The notes under the pieces were generated by a model, which saw nothing but the letters and a program-made list of their open reading frames with translations, was not told the DNA's origin and searched no databases. Of a stretch of 64,000 nt of DNA, positions 42,160 through 50,131 are shown in pieces (position 1 is the first letter of the stretch; every line of letters begins with the position of its first letter). Made by a program: the position numbers and the translations under genes. This DNA comes from Oscillibacter valericigenes (GTDB lineage: Bacteria > Bacillota > Clostridia > Oscillospirales > Oscillospiraceae), in assembly GCF_021531915.1 (NCBI RefSeq), contig NZ_JAFBIV010000007.1, positions 44,993-108,992 on the forward strand, written 5' to 3'.

Positions 42160-43401
42160 TTACGTCAGCAAAATGCCGCCCACCAGGATGCCCAGGTAGG
42201 TGCCGATCACATAGCCGAAGGTGCCCACCAGCATGACAGGCCCCACCAGGGCGCTCCAGCCCTGGGAGATGGCCATACCGGCGGCGGTGGTGGGACCGCC
42301 GATGTTGGCGTTGGAGGCCAGGATGATGTCCTCCAGATCAAAGCGCAGCAGCTTGCCGCCCACAAAGCAGAACAGCATGTTCACCAGCACCATGATGCCG
42401 GTGAAGACTAGCAGCAGGGGCGTCTCCTGAATAATCTTGGAGATGGAGGCGGGCACGCCGATGACGAACAGGAACAGGTAGATGAGGTATGTGCCGATCT
42501 CCTGGGAGCCGCTGAGCTTCGCCACCTGCTTTTCGCCGAAGGTTGCGCAGGCCATGGAAACGGTGGTGATCCATACATATTCACTGCCGAAGAAGGTATG
42601 CAGCATGTGGAGAACCACGCCGGTATCAGGGATCAGTCCGCCGATAAAGGCCGCGATCAGCTTGGCCGCGAACACCACCGCCACGGAATAGGCGAAGTTC
42701 ATGGCGATGTCCTTCAGGGAGATATCCTTCCGGCTCCAGTAGGCCGCCGCCTGGGTCTGGGATTCCTCCAGCGCACCGTTCTCCGCCACGGCGTCGATGT
42801 GGGGATGGGTGAAATGGCTGCGGAAAAACTTCATGCCCGCAATAAAAATGAGGGCAAAGAAATACAGGGCCATCAGCAGGTTGTCCGCCACAGTGGCGGC
42901 GGCCTTGATCTCGCCCACCTCAAACTCTGCCGCCAGGGCGGCGAAGTTAACGCCGCCGCCGATGTAAGACCCGGTCATCATGGCAGCCACGCCCTCCAGG
43001 CCGGGAATAAAGGGATGCAGCAGCCCGTAGGCGGCGAACGCACCCACCACGGTGCCCACGGCGCCGATCAGGAAGATCACCATCATCCGCCCGGTCTCTT
43101 TCCAGATCTTCTTCATGTTGCACTGCAGGAGCAGCAGGGGGATACCCAGAGGCACCGCATAGCCCCAGACGATGTCGTCATACAGCACACAGCTGGTGGG
43201 GATGATGCTGAAGTTGGAAGCCGCCAGGGCGATCAGCAGGGCGATGATGGCGCCGGAGATCTTGGAAGCCCACATGTACTTCTGCTCCAGCCAGATGGCC
43301 AGGGCCACGGACACCATCAGCAGTGCCAGCAGCGCCCAGGTGTCATCGGCAGCGATGAGACTCTCCCGCCCCAGACGTGCCAAAAAGAAATCGGCAAACA
43401 T
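42160..43401 (-). CDS. DUF819 family integral membrane protein
   Basis: This 413-residue protein has about ten to eleven hydrophobic segments and starts MFADFFLARLGRESLIAADD after AGGAGGAAACAAGT. The glycine-rich repeats SNFSIIPTS, TGSYIGGGVNFAALA (near 140) and NANIGGPTTAAGMA (near 365) are typical of DUF819/YjcL proteins. These look like transporters or exchangers with two inverted halves, but the substrate is not established. The neighbouring dipeptidase hints at amino-acid or peptide use. Confidence 0.85.
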   Translation of the reverse strand: MFADFFLARLGRESLIAADDTWALLALLMVSVALAIWLEQKYMWASKISGAIIALLIALAASNFSIIPTSCVLYDDIVWGYAVPLGIPLLLLQCNMKKIWKETGRMMVIFLIGAVGTVVGAFAAYGLLHPFIPGLEGVAAMMTGSYIGGGVNFAALAAEFEVGEIKAAATVADNLLMALYFFALIFIAGMKFFRSHFTHPHIDAVAENGALEESQTQAAAYWSRKDISLKDIAMNFAYSVAVVFAAKLIAAFIGGLIPDTGVVLHMLHTFFGSEYVWITTVSMACATFGEKQVAKLSGSQEIGTYLIYLFLFVIGVPASISKIIQETPLLLVFTGIMVLVNMLFCFVGGKLLRFDLEDIILASNANIGGPTTAAGMAISQGWSALVGPVMLVGTFGYVIGTYLGILVGGILLT

Positions 43402-43590
43402 ACTTGTTTCCTCCTGTTTTCACACATGCCGCCCCCGGCGGCGTTTTTTCCAGTATAGCCCACCCCGTCCCTTCGCGCAAGAGCGGCCTTCAAATCCGTT
43501 GAAAAACTGCCCAAATACTTCCAGATGCTGTTGCGCTGTAAAGAGGCTGAATTTTTTTGAGTTTTCCGCAGATTTCTTCTGTTTTTCCCC

Positions 43591-43619
43591 TTGACTTTTT
43601 GCCCAAATTCCTGTAAACT
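43591..43619 (+). promoter_or_regulatory. Promoter of ylxM-ffh-rpsP-khpA
   Basis: TTGACT (43591-43596), 17-base spacer, TAAACT (43614-43619). Confidence 0.75.
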
Positions 43620-43664
43620 AATTGTCGTTGTAAAGGTATAGGACTTTACAGGAAGGAGCGACCC

Positions 43665-44030
43665 ATGAAAAATCAGACGTATCGCATGACCATGCTCTTC
43701 GATTTTTACGGAGAACTCCTCACGGAACGGCAGAAGGAATTCTTTGACCTCTATTACAATGAGGACCTCTCTCTGGCGGAGATCGCGGAAAACGCGGGCA
43801 TCTCCCGTCAGGGCGTCCGGGATGTCATCGTCCGGGCGGAGGCCGCCATGCAGGAGATTGAGGACAAGACCGGCATCATCAAGCGTTTCGAGGCCCAGCG
43901 GCCTCACCTGGACGCCATTGAAGCCGCTGCCGCGGAAGTGGAAACCATCAACTACCGGCAGTACGAAAACCCCCGGCTGGCCGAGCTGGTCCAGCAGATC
44001 AACACCCAGCTGGCGGCTCTGAAGGATTAA
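43665..44030 (+). CDS. ylxM: YlxM family DNA-binding protein
   Basis: This 121-residue sigma-70 region-4-like helix-turn-helix protein is encoded directly before ffh in most Firmicutes. It starts MKNQTYRMTMLFDFYGELLTE, and the HTH reads YNEDLSLAEIAENAGISRQGVRD (about 27-49). A helical C-terminus follows. It has been linked to the signal recognition particle in Firmicutes, though its exact job is unsettled. AGGAAGGAG precedes the ATG. It lies 3 bp upstream of ffh. Confidence 0.93.
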   Translation: MKNQTYRMTMLFDFYGELLTERQKEFFDLYYNEDLSLAEIAENAGISRQGVRDVIVRAEAAMQEIEDKTGIIKRFEAQRPHLDAIEAAAAEVETINYRQYENPRLAELVQQINTQLAALKD

Positions 44031-44033
44031 ATC

Positions 44034-45395
44034 ATGGCATTTGAAGGACTTTCTGAAAAACTGAATGCGACGTTCAAGCGTCTTCGCGGCAAGGGCCGCC
44101 TGACGGAAAACGACGTCCGGGAGGCCATGCGGGAGGTCCGCCTTGCCCTTTTGGAAGCCGACGTCAGCTACAAGGTGGTCAAGGAATTCGTGGCCACCGT
44201 CACGGAGCGGGCCATCGGCACCGATGTGCTGGACAGCCTGACTCCCGCCCAGCAGGTGGTCAAGATCGTCAACGAAGAGCTGACGAATCTGATGGGCGGC
44301 ACCAATTCCAAGCTGACCCGGGCCAATAACGGCCCCACGGTGGTCATGATGGTGGGCCTTCAGGGCGCCGGTAAGACCACCACCACCGCCAAGCTGGCCG
44401 GTCTCATGCGCCGCCAGTACAGCAACCGTCCCCTGCTGGCAGCCTGCGACGTGTATCGTCCCGCTGCCATCGAGCAGTTGAAGGTCGTGGGCGAACAGCT
44501 GAATATCCCTGTGTTTGAGCAGGGCCAGGGCGACCCTGTTGAGATCGCGCAGAACGCCCTTCGCCACGCCAGGGACCACGGCAATGACCTGGTGTTCCTG
44601 GATACCGCCGGACGCCTCCATGTGGACGAAACCCTCATGGACGAGCTGAAGCGGATGAAGGCCACGGTCCACCCCAACGAGATCCTGCTGGTGGTGGACG
44701 CTATGACCGGCCAGGACGCGGTCAACGCGGCGGGTGCATTCGACGAAGCCCTTGGCATCGACGGCGTCATCCTCACCAAGCTGGACGGTGACGCCCGCGG
44801 CGGTGCCGCCCTCTCCATCCGGGCCACTACCGGAAAGCCCATCAAATTCGTGGGTACCGGCGAGAAGCTGGATATGATCGAACCCTTCCACCCGGACCGC
44901 ATGGCGTCCCGGATCCTGGGCATGGGCGACGTGCTGTCTTTCATCGAAAAGGCCGAGGCGGCCTACGACGAAAAGCAGGCCGCCAAGCTGGAGGAAAAGC
45001 TGCGAAAAAATCGCTTCACCCTCCAGGACTATTACGACCAGCTCCAGCAGCTGCGGGGCATGGGCGACCTGAGCCAGCTGGCGGGCATGATGCCCGGCAA
45101 CTTGGGCCGCCAGATGCAGGGCGCCACCATTGACGAAAAGGTCATGGCCCACACCGAGGCCATCATCCTCTCCATGACCCCCCTGGAGCGGGAGCATCCC
45201 CAGATCCTGAACGCCAGCCGCAAGAAGCGCATTGCCGCGGGCTGCGGTCTGGAAGTGGTGGATGTGAACCGGCTGCTGAAGCAGTTCGACATGATGCAGC
45301 AGATGGTCAAGCAGATGAGCAAGGGCCGGATGCCCGGTATGGGCGGCATAGGTGGCCGGATGCACGGCTTTGGCCGCAAGAAACGTTTTAACTAA
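44034..45395 (+). CDS. ffh: Signal recognition particle protein Ffh
   Basis: Ffh is the SRP GTPase that binds 4.5S/6S RNA and signal sequences and docks with FtsY. The 453-residue protein has the N domain (1-95), G1 GLQGAGKTTTTAKLAG near 107, DTAGRLH, TKLDGDARGGAALS, and a methionine-rich M domain ending QQMVKQMSKGRMPGMGG. Length is normal. Only three bases separate it from ylxM. Confidence 0.98.
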   Translation: MAFEGLSEKLNATFKRLRGKGRLTENDVREAMREVRLALLEADVSYKVVKEFVATVTERAIGTDVLDSLTPAQQVVKIVNEELTNLMGGTNSKLTRANNGPTVVMMVGLQGAGKTTTTAKLAGLMRRQYSNRPLLAACDVYRPAAIEQLKVVGEQLNIPVFEQGQGDPVEIAQNALRHARDHGNDLVFLDTAGRLHVDETLMDELKRMKATVHPNEILLVVDAMTGQDAVNAAGAFDEALGIDGVILTKLDGDARGGAALSIRATTGKPIKFVGTGEKLDMIEPFHPDRMASRILGMGDVLSFIEKAEAAYDEKQAAKLEEKLRKNRFTLQDYYDQLQQLRGMGDLSQLAGMMPGNLGRQMQGATIDEKVMAHTEAIILSMTPLEREHPQILNASRKKRIAAGCGLEVVDVNRLLKQFDMMQQMVKQMSKGRMPGMGGIGGRMHGFGRKKRFN

Positions 45396-45461
45396 GATAT
45401 AGATGCACCCGCATTTATAGATAAATCATCAAACTATATAACATTTTTGGAGGTACAAATC

Positions 45462-45701
45462 ATGGTTAAGATCAGACTGCGCCGCATGGGCGCCAAGAAG
45501 GCTCCTTTCTACCGCGTTGTGGTGGCCGACTCCCGTTTCCCCCGCGACGGCCGCTTCATTGAGGAGATCGGCACTTACAATCCCTGCGTGGCTCCCGCCG
45601 AGATCAAGATCGACACTGAGCGCGCTCAGGCCTGGATCAAGTCCGGCGCCCAGCCCACCGACACTGTCAGAGCTCTGCTGAAAAAAGTGGAAGTCCTCTG
45701 A
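45462..45701 (+). CDS. rpsP: Ribosomal protein bS16
   Basis: This 79-residue small-subunit protein starts [25 protein letters not shown], the family signature. The ATG is eight bases after GGAGG; an in-frame ATG five codons upstream overlaps the ribosome binding site and is not used. It lies between ffh and khpA, the usual order. Confidence 0.98.
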   Translation: MVKIRLRRMGAKKAPFYRVVVADSRFPRDGRFIEEIGTYNPCVAPAEIKIDTERAQAWIKSGAQPTDTVRALLKKVEVL

Positions 45702-45716
45702 TCCGGAGGGCGGATC

Positions 45717-45947
45717 ATGAAAGACTTGCTGCTCTACATCGCCAGAAACCTTGTAGATGACCCTGAGGCCGTCTCCGTCACGGAGATCCAGGGGGATCAG
45801 GAACTGACGTTGGAGCTGCGCGTCGCCCCAGACGACATGGGCAAAGTGATCGGCCGTCAGGGCCGTATCGCCAAGGAGATCCGGACGGTGATCCGCTCCT
45901 ACGCCCAGCGCACCGGCGTGAAGGTTTCCGTGGATATTGTAGACTAA
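45717..45947 (+). CDS. khpA: KhpA, KH-domain RNA-binding protein
   Basis: This 76-residue protein is one KH domain with the GxxG loop in GKVIGRQGRIAKEIRTVIRS. KhpA works with KhpB/EloR as a broad RNA chaperone affecting cell division and elongation in Firmicutes. It follows rpsP by 15 bp, as usual, and ends the operon at a strong terminator. Confidence 0.95.
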   Translation: MKDLLLYIARNLVDDPEAVSVTEIQGDQELTLELRVAPDDMGKVIGRQGRIAKEIRTVIRSYAQRTGVKVSVDIVD

Positions 45948-45954
45948 TTCGTCT

Positions 45955-45987
45955 AAAGAGGAGGAGTTTTCACTCCTCCTCTTTTCG
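45955..45987 (+). terminator. Terminator of the ylxM-khpA operon
   Basis: AAAGAGGAGGAGT/ACTCCTCCTCTTT arms (45955-45967/45972-45984), loop TTTC. Confidence 0.9.
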
Positions 45988-45997
45988 TTCCTGTCCC

Positions 45998-46026
45998 TTG
46001 CTCTTTCCGCCAAAACAGGCTATACT
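45998..46026 (+). promoter_or_regulatory. Promoter of rimM-trmD
   Basis: TTGCTC (45998-46003), 17-base spacer, TATACT (46021-46026). With the terminator upstream, rimM-trmD form a separate unit. Confidence 0.7.
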
Positions 46027-46055
46027 AATTCCATCAACAAAAAGGAGAATTCTCC

Positions 46056-46562
46056 ATGAAACTGGAAACCATCAATGTGGGCCGCATCGTCAACGCCCAC
46101 GGCATCCGTGGCGAGGTCCGGGTCCAGCCCCGGGACGGCGACCCCTATTTTCTGACGGAATTCAAGACCTTCTATATCGACGGCAAGCCCGTGACCCCCA
46201 CCGCCAACCATGTCCACAAGAGCCTGGTGCTGATGAAATTTCCCGGTGTGGATGACATGAACGCCGCTCTTACCTTGAAAGATAAAGTCCTTTACATCCG
46301 CCGGGAGGACGCCCATCTGCCCGAGGGCGAGTACTTCGACGACGAGCTGCTGGGCGTAGAAGTCTACGACGAGGCCACCGGCGCCCTGCTGGGGGAGATC
46401 AAGCAGGTGGAGACCTACCCCGCCAGCAAGGTCTATACGGTGAAGGGCGAAAAGGAGTACCTGGTCCCGGCGGTGAAGGACGCCTTCATCCGCTCCGTGG
46501 ACCTGGACAAGAACCGCATGGAGATCCATCTGTGGGAGGGACTGGCCACCGATGAACATTGA
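46056..46562 (+). CDS. rimM: 16S rRNA processing protein RimM
   Basis: RimM assists maturation of the 30S head and binds S19. The 168-residue protein starts MKLETINVGRIVNAHGIRGEVRV, the conserved N-terminal domain; the C-terminal PRC-barrel contains YFDDELLGVEVYDEATGALLG and ends with EYLVPAVKDAFIRSVDLDKNRM. It follows AAAGGAG and overlaps trmD by 11 bp. Confidence 0.96.
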   Translation: MKLETINVGRIVNAHGIRGEVRVQPRDGDPYFLTEFKTFYIDGKPVTPTANHVHKSLVLMKFPGVDDMNAALTLKDKVLYIRREDAHLPEGEYFDDELLGVEVYDEATGALLGEIKQVETYPASKVYTVKGEKEYLVPAVKDAFIRSVDLDKNRMEIHLWEGLATDEH

Positions 46563-47328
46563 CATCATGACCCTGTTCCCCGACTCCGTGGACGCCATGC
46601 TGCACGTCAGCATCTTGGGCCGGGCCATTGAGCGGGGCTATATTGCCATCCGCAGCCACCAGATCCGGGAGTACACCACCAACAAGCAGATGCAGGTGGA
46701 CGACTATCCCTACGGCGGCGGCCGGGGCGCTGTCATGCAGGCGGACCCTCTGTACCGTTGCTGGGCCCACATCGTGGAGACCTACGGCCCCGGGCGCACC
46801 ATCTTCATGTCCCCCTGCGGCCGGACCTTCAACCAGGACGTGGCCCGGGAGTTGAAGGAGCACTACGACCATCTCATTTTGGTCTGCGGCCACTATGAGG
46901 GTATCGACCAGCGGTTCATTGACGAGTGCGTGGATGAGGAGATCAGCATGGGCGACTTTGTCCTCACCGGCGGCGAGATCCCCGCTATGGCGGTGGCGGA
47001 CGCGGTGTGCCGCATGGTGCCCGGCGTGCTCCCCGACGCGGAGTGCTTCGAGGAGGAATCCCACTGGAACGGCCTACTGGAGTATCCCCAGTACTCCCGC
47101 CCCGCCGAGTGGCACGGACGGCAGGTGCCCGAAATTCTCCTCTCCGGCGACCACGGCAAGGTGGCGGCCTGGCGAAAGAAGGAGAGCTACAAGCGCACCA
47201 TGCGCCGCCGCCCGGACATGTTCGCCAAATTTGACGAGTCTCAGCTAAAGACAAAGGCGGAGAAAAAGGTCCTCCAGCAGGCCAAAGACGAGTTGGCCCA
47301 GGAGGATTCCGGAGAAAACGAGGTATGA
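46552..47328 (+). CDS. trmD: tRNA (guanine-37-N1) methyltransferase
   Basis: TrmD makes m1G37 in tRNAs that read CNN codons, preventing frameshifting, and uses a trefoil-knot SAM site. The 258-residue protein starts MNIDIMTLFPDSVDAM, has VDDYPYGGGRGAVMQADPL, LVCGHYEGIDQRFID and MGDFVLTGGEIPAMA. Length is normal, with a Lys/Glu-rich extra C-terminus. It overlaps rimM and is 1 bp from a small membrane protein gene. Confidence 0.98.
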   Translation: MNIDIMTLFPDSVDAMLHVSILGRAIERGYIAIRSHQIREYTTNKQMQVDDYPYGGGRGAVMQADPLYRCWAHIVETYGPGRTIFMSPCGRTFNQDVARELKEHYDHLILVCGHYEGIDQRFIDECVDEEISMGDFVLTGGEIPAMAVADAVCRMVPGVLPDAECFEEESHWNGLLEYPQYSRPAEWHGRQVPEILLSGDHGKVAAWRKKESYKRTMRRRPDMFAKFDESQLKTKAEKKVLQQAKDELAQEDSGENEV

Positions 47329-47329
47329 T

Positions 47330-47881
47330 ATGAAAAGGCGATTCCACGTCATCCTGATCACCTGTGCCGTTCTGCTGCTTTTGGCCGTGCTGACCCTGTG
47401 CTTTCCGGGCAGCCGGAAAATCGACACGACTCTGATCGCCACAGAGTACCGCTTCAATGAGCCGGACTATGCCGTAGAGCATACCATCACCATCCGGGGC
47501 TACGATACCCGCAATCTTCTGGGCCGTGGAACCTTCGAAGGCACCTTTGCCGTCAGCGACTGGGAGACCGCCCAGGAAGGCTGGTCGGCTTACGTCCAAT
47601 TCCCCATCCGTTCCGACAGTTATTTCAATATGAATTTCAACGATCCCAGCGGCCAGGCAATCACCCGGAATACCTTTTCCATGTTGGCAGACCGGGACTG
47701 GACCCGCTTCGTCGGACTGATTCTGGAATCCACTGAGCACAACGACGGCACCGTCACAGGCAGCTTCGACCCGGAAACCGGCCGTTTTCTTGTCAGCGGT
47801 CCTCCCGACCGTACCGTCGCTCTGACTCTGGCATCGGAGCTGGCAAAAGGTACCTCCCTGGAAGCCCTTTTCCCAAGATAA
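47330..47881 (+). CDS. Hypothetical membrane-anchored or secreted protein
   Basis: I do not recognise this 183-residue protein. A basic start and one hydrophobic segment (RRFHVILITCAVLLLLAVLTLCF) suggest an uncleaved anchor; the Cys inside it does not form a good lipobox. The rest is beta-rich (TLIATEYRFNEPDYAVEHTITIRG ... FEGTFAVSDWE) and likely outside the membrane. It begins 1 bp after the trmD stop, so it rides on the rimM-trmD transcript. I see no reason in the sequence for a role in RNA maturation. Confidence 0.6.
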   Translation: MKRRFHVILITCAVLLLLAVLTLCFPGSRKIDTTLIATEYRFNEPDYAVEHTITIRGYDTRNLLGRGTFEGTFAVSDWETAQEGWSAYVQFPIRSDSYFNMNFNDPSGQAITRNTFSMLADRDWTRFVGLILESTEHNDGTVTGSFDPETGRFLVSGPPDRTVALTLASELAKGTSLEALFPR

Positions 47882-47914
47882 AAAAATCAGGCGCTTACCG
47901 CGCCTGATTTTTTT
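47880..47914. terminator. Bidirectional terminator
   Basis: ATCAGGCGC/GCGCCTGAT arms (47886-47894/47900-47908), loop TTACC, A-run before and T-run after. It separates convergent genes. Confidence 0.9.
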
Positions 47915-48383
47915 AATTTCTGGAACACTTCTCCGCGTCAATGGCCAGCACCAGCATCAGCACCGCCAGGGCATCCATGGGGTTCGCCACGTCGATGACA
48001 TAGGTGTCCGTCCAGTTGAATAGTTCCTTGGTGATACGGGCCACCAGGGCGCCGCAGGGCTCCGTCACCTCGTAGTCCCACTCCATAAAGCTGCCCTGCA
48101 CCTGCCAGCCGTTGCAGTCGATATCAAACCGGGGCGTGAAGAAGGTAAAGGCCTTCTGGATGCAGCCCACGTACTGCTCCCCCATGTACATCTCAAACTT
48201 GGGCAGGAATGTCAGCACCCGCTCCTGCACCGTGCCGATATGATTTCCGGAGGCATCCAGGATGTGCAAACAGTGTCCCCAGGAGAGCTTTCCCTCCACC
48301 GTGTAGACCACATTTCCCGCCTCATCGTAGATATCATAGCTGTCGAACCAGCTGAAAAAACGTTGTTTGAAATAAAGTCTCAT
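47913..48383 (-). CDS. LURP-one-related (DUF567) family protein
   Basis: This 156-residue protein starts MRLYFKQRFFSWFDSYDIYDEAGN and shows the repeating beta-strand pattern of the Tubby-like LURP-one family (VVYTVEGKLSWGHCLHILDASGNHIGTV, then FEMYMGEQYVGCIQK). Function in bacteria is unknown; a membrane- or lipid-associated scaffold has been suggested from the Tubby-like fold. Just upstream on the same strand is a 49-codon open frame. Confidence 0.75.
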   Translation of the reverse strand: MRLYFKQRFFSWFDSYDIYDEAGNVVYTVEGKLSWGHCLHILDASGNHIGTVQERVLTFLPKFEMYMGEQYVGCIQKAFTFFTPRFDIDCNGWQVQGSFMEWDYEVTEPCGALVARITKELFNWTDTYVIDVANPMDALAVLMLVLAIDAEKCSRN

Positions 48384-48445
48384 ACCTTTACACCTACTCA
48401 TTCACAATGGATATTTTTCCTGAACAACTTCGTCATCCACCAAAG

Positions 48446-48595
48446 CTATACCAGTTGAAGGAGCGCTGCCCCAGCTGTTCTTGCAGCTAGGACTCTCCCT
48501 TCTCGCGCCTTCCGCACCAGCTCGTCACGCTCTGTCCGCAGAGTCCCCAACTCCAGCTCCCGCAGCGTATCCAGTTCCCGCTGGTAGTCTCTCAT
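48446..48595 (-). CDS. Small 49-residue hypothetical protein
   Basis: An open frame beginning MRDYQRELDTLRELELGTLR and ending GAALLQLV is preceded by AAAAAAGGAGGCGCCT, a near-perfect ribosome binding site five bases from the ATG. The protein is rich in Arg, Glu and Leu and predicts one long amphipathic helix, with a more hydrophobic last ten residues. It lies upstream of the LURP-one gene on the same strand (62 bp gap) and could be co-transcribed. Similarity is unknown. The strong ribosome binding site is the main evidence. Confidence 0.55.
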   Translation of the reverse strand: MRDYQRELDTLRELELGTLRTERDELVRKAREGRVLAARTAGAALLQLV

Positions 48596-48662
48596 AGGCG
48601 CCTCCTTTTTTCTAGCACCATCATATCACGCACCGCTCTTGCAGTGTGTAACAAATCAATGA

Positions 48663-48690
48663 CAAAAGCCGGCAGTTTTGCCGGCTTTTG
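48663..48690 (-). terminator. Terminator of the M18 aminopeptidase gene
   Basis: Perfect 12-bp arms CAAAAGCCGGCA (48663-48674) and TGCCGGCTTTTG (48679-48690), loop GTTT. It lies 12 bp past the peptidase stop on the minus strand; the trailing T-run is short. Confidence 0.7.
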
Positions 48691-48701
48691 TAAATCTTAT
48701 C

Positions 48702-50009
48702 TTAAATTTGGATGCCCTCCGGTCCCACGCGGAAGCTCCTGCCAAAATAGGTCGTCATGGCCCGCACCAGATACTCCGTATCCTTGGTGCCCGCCACCTC
48801 GTACGCGCTGTGCATGGCCAGCTGGGGCAGGCCGATGTCCACGCTGGGAATGGACAGATGGGCGGTGCTGATGTTGCCCAGGGTGGACCCTCCCGGCAGG
48901 TCCGCACGGTTGCTGTACCGCTGGACCGGCACTCCGGTCTCATGGCAAATCTGACTGAACACCGCCGCGGACAGGGCGTCCGTGGTATAGCGCTGGCTGG
49001 CGTTGTACTTCAGGACAATGCCGCCGTTCAGCACCGGGGCCTCACTGGGGTCCGCGTACTCCGGATGGGCGGGATGGACCGCGTGGGCATTGTCTGCCGA
49101 CACCAGGAAGCTGTTGGCCACTGCTATCATCCAGTCCTCCTCTCCCCGGCCCATAGCGCCATTGACGCGCCGCAGCACATCCGTCAGGAAAGTAGAATCA
49201 GCCCCCTGCCGGGTGCCGCTGCCCACCTCCTCGTTGTTGAAGACTGCCAGCACCGGCACGCTGCTGCTGTCCTCCGCCGCCAAAAAGCCCCGGAGGCAGC
49301 CGAACACACATTGCAGGTCATCCAGCCGGGCGGAGGCCACGAATTCCTCATGGACTCCTGTCAGGGTGCCCCTGGTCCGGGGATACAGGAACAGGTCCGT
49401 GGTCAGCAGGTCTGCTTCCTCCACTCCTGCTTCCTCGACGATCAGGCGGCGGAAGGCCCCCGGCTCCTTTCCACAGGCGAACAGAGGCAGCAGATCCACG
49501 TTGGCCTTCAGGGCCGTGCCCTTGTTGACCTCCCGGTCCATGTGGATGGCCATGCCGGGGATCACCAGCAGGTCCCGGTCCACATTCACCAGTCGGGAGA
49601 CCACTTTGCCCTTCTCCCGCACCATGACCCGGCCCGCCACCGACAGGGGCCGGTCCAGCCAGGAGCGCATCACCATGCCGCCGTAGGGCTCCACGCTGAG
49701 CCGCAGACAGTTTCCGGCAGAGGAGACCTCCGCCGTCTCCCGCACCTTGAAGGTGGGGGAATCGCTGTGTCCGGCGGCGATCATAAAGCCCCGGAAGTCC
49801 CGGCAGGGGATGCGAAAAGCGATCAGGCTGGAATCCCCCCGCAGGGTAAAATACCGGCCGCCCTCCGCCAGATGCCAGGGCTCCCCTTCATAGAGTCGGG
49901 TATAGCCCGCCGCCAGCAGTTCCGCCGCCGCATTGGCTGCCGCGTGATAGCAGCTGGGGCTGGCGTCCAGAAAGGTCAGCAGCTGCCGGGAAATATTCTG
50001 ATCCATCAT
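48702..50009 (-). CDS. M18-family aminopeptidase
   Basis: This zinc aminopeptidase of the aspartyl aminopeptidase family removes N-terminal acidic or neutral residues in the cytoplasm. The 435-residue protein starts MMDQNISRQLLTFLDASPS. Metal ligands are in AAGHSDSPTFKV (His), SARLDDLQC (Asp), FNNEEVGSG (Glu-Glu) and the C-terminal MHSAYEVAGTKD (His). AGAGGTGC precedes the ATG pair. Length is normal. It is divergent from the exonuclease gene. Confidence 0.93.
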   Translation of the reverse strand: MMDQNISRQLLTFLDASPSCYHAAANAAAELLAAGYTRLYEGEPWHLAEGGRYFTLRGDSSLIAFRIPCRDFRGFMIAAGHSDSPTFKVRETAEVSSAGNCLRLSVEPYGGMVMRSWLDRPLSVAGRVMVREKGKVVSRLVNVDRDLLVIPGMAIHMDREVNKGTALKANVDLLPLFACGKEPGAFRRLIVEEAGVEEADLLTTDLFLYPRTRGTLTGVHEEFVASARLDDLQCVFGCLRGFLAAEDSSSVPVLAVFNNEEVGSGTRQGADSTFLTDVLRRVNGAMGRGEEDWMIAVANSFLVSADNAHAVHPAHPEYADPSEAPVLNGGIVLKYNASQRYTTDALSAAVFSQICHETGVPVQRYSNRADLPGGSTLGNISTAHLSIPSVDIGLPQLAMHSAYEVAGTKDTEYLVRAMTTYFGRSFRVGPEGIQI

Positions 50010-50056
50010 AAAGCACCTCTCGTCTTTTTCCATTTCATGTAATATAGTATCACACA

Positions 50057-50085
50057 TTGCAAGGCTTCTTCAACCGTGCTAAAAT
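50057..50085 (+). promoter_or_regulatory. Promoter of the exonuclease/HAD phosphatase genes
   Basis: TTGCAA (50057-50062), 17-base spacer, TAAAAT (50080-50085). Confidence 0.65.
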
Positions 50086-50131
50086 AGCCCTGTTGTAAAA
50101 ATTAAGATCAGAAAGAGATTTGGTACCGTAC

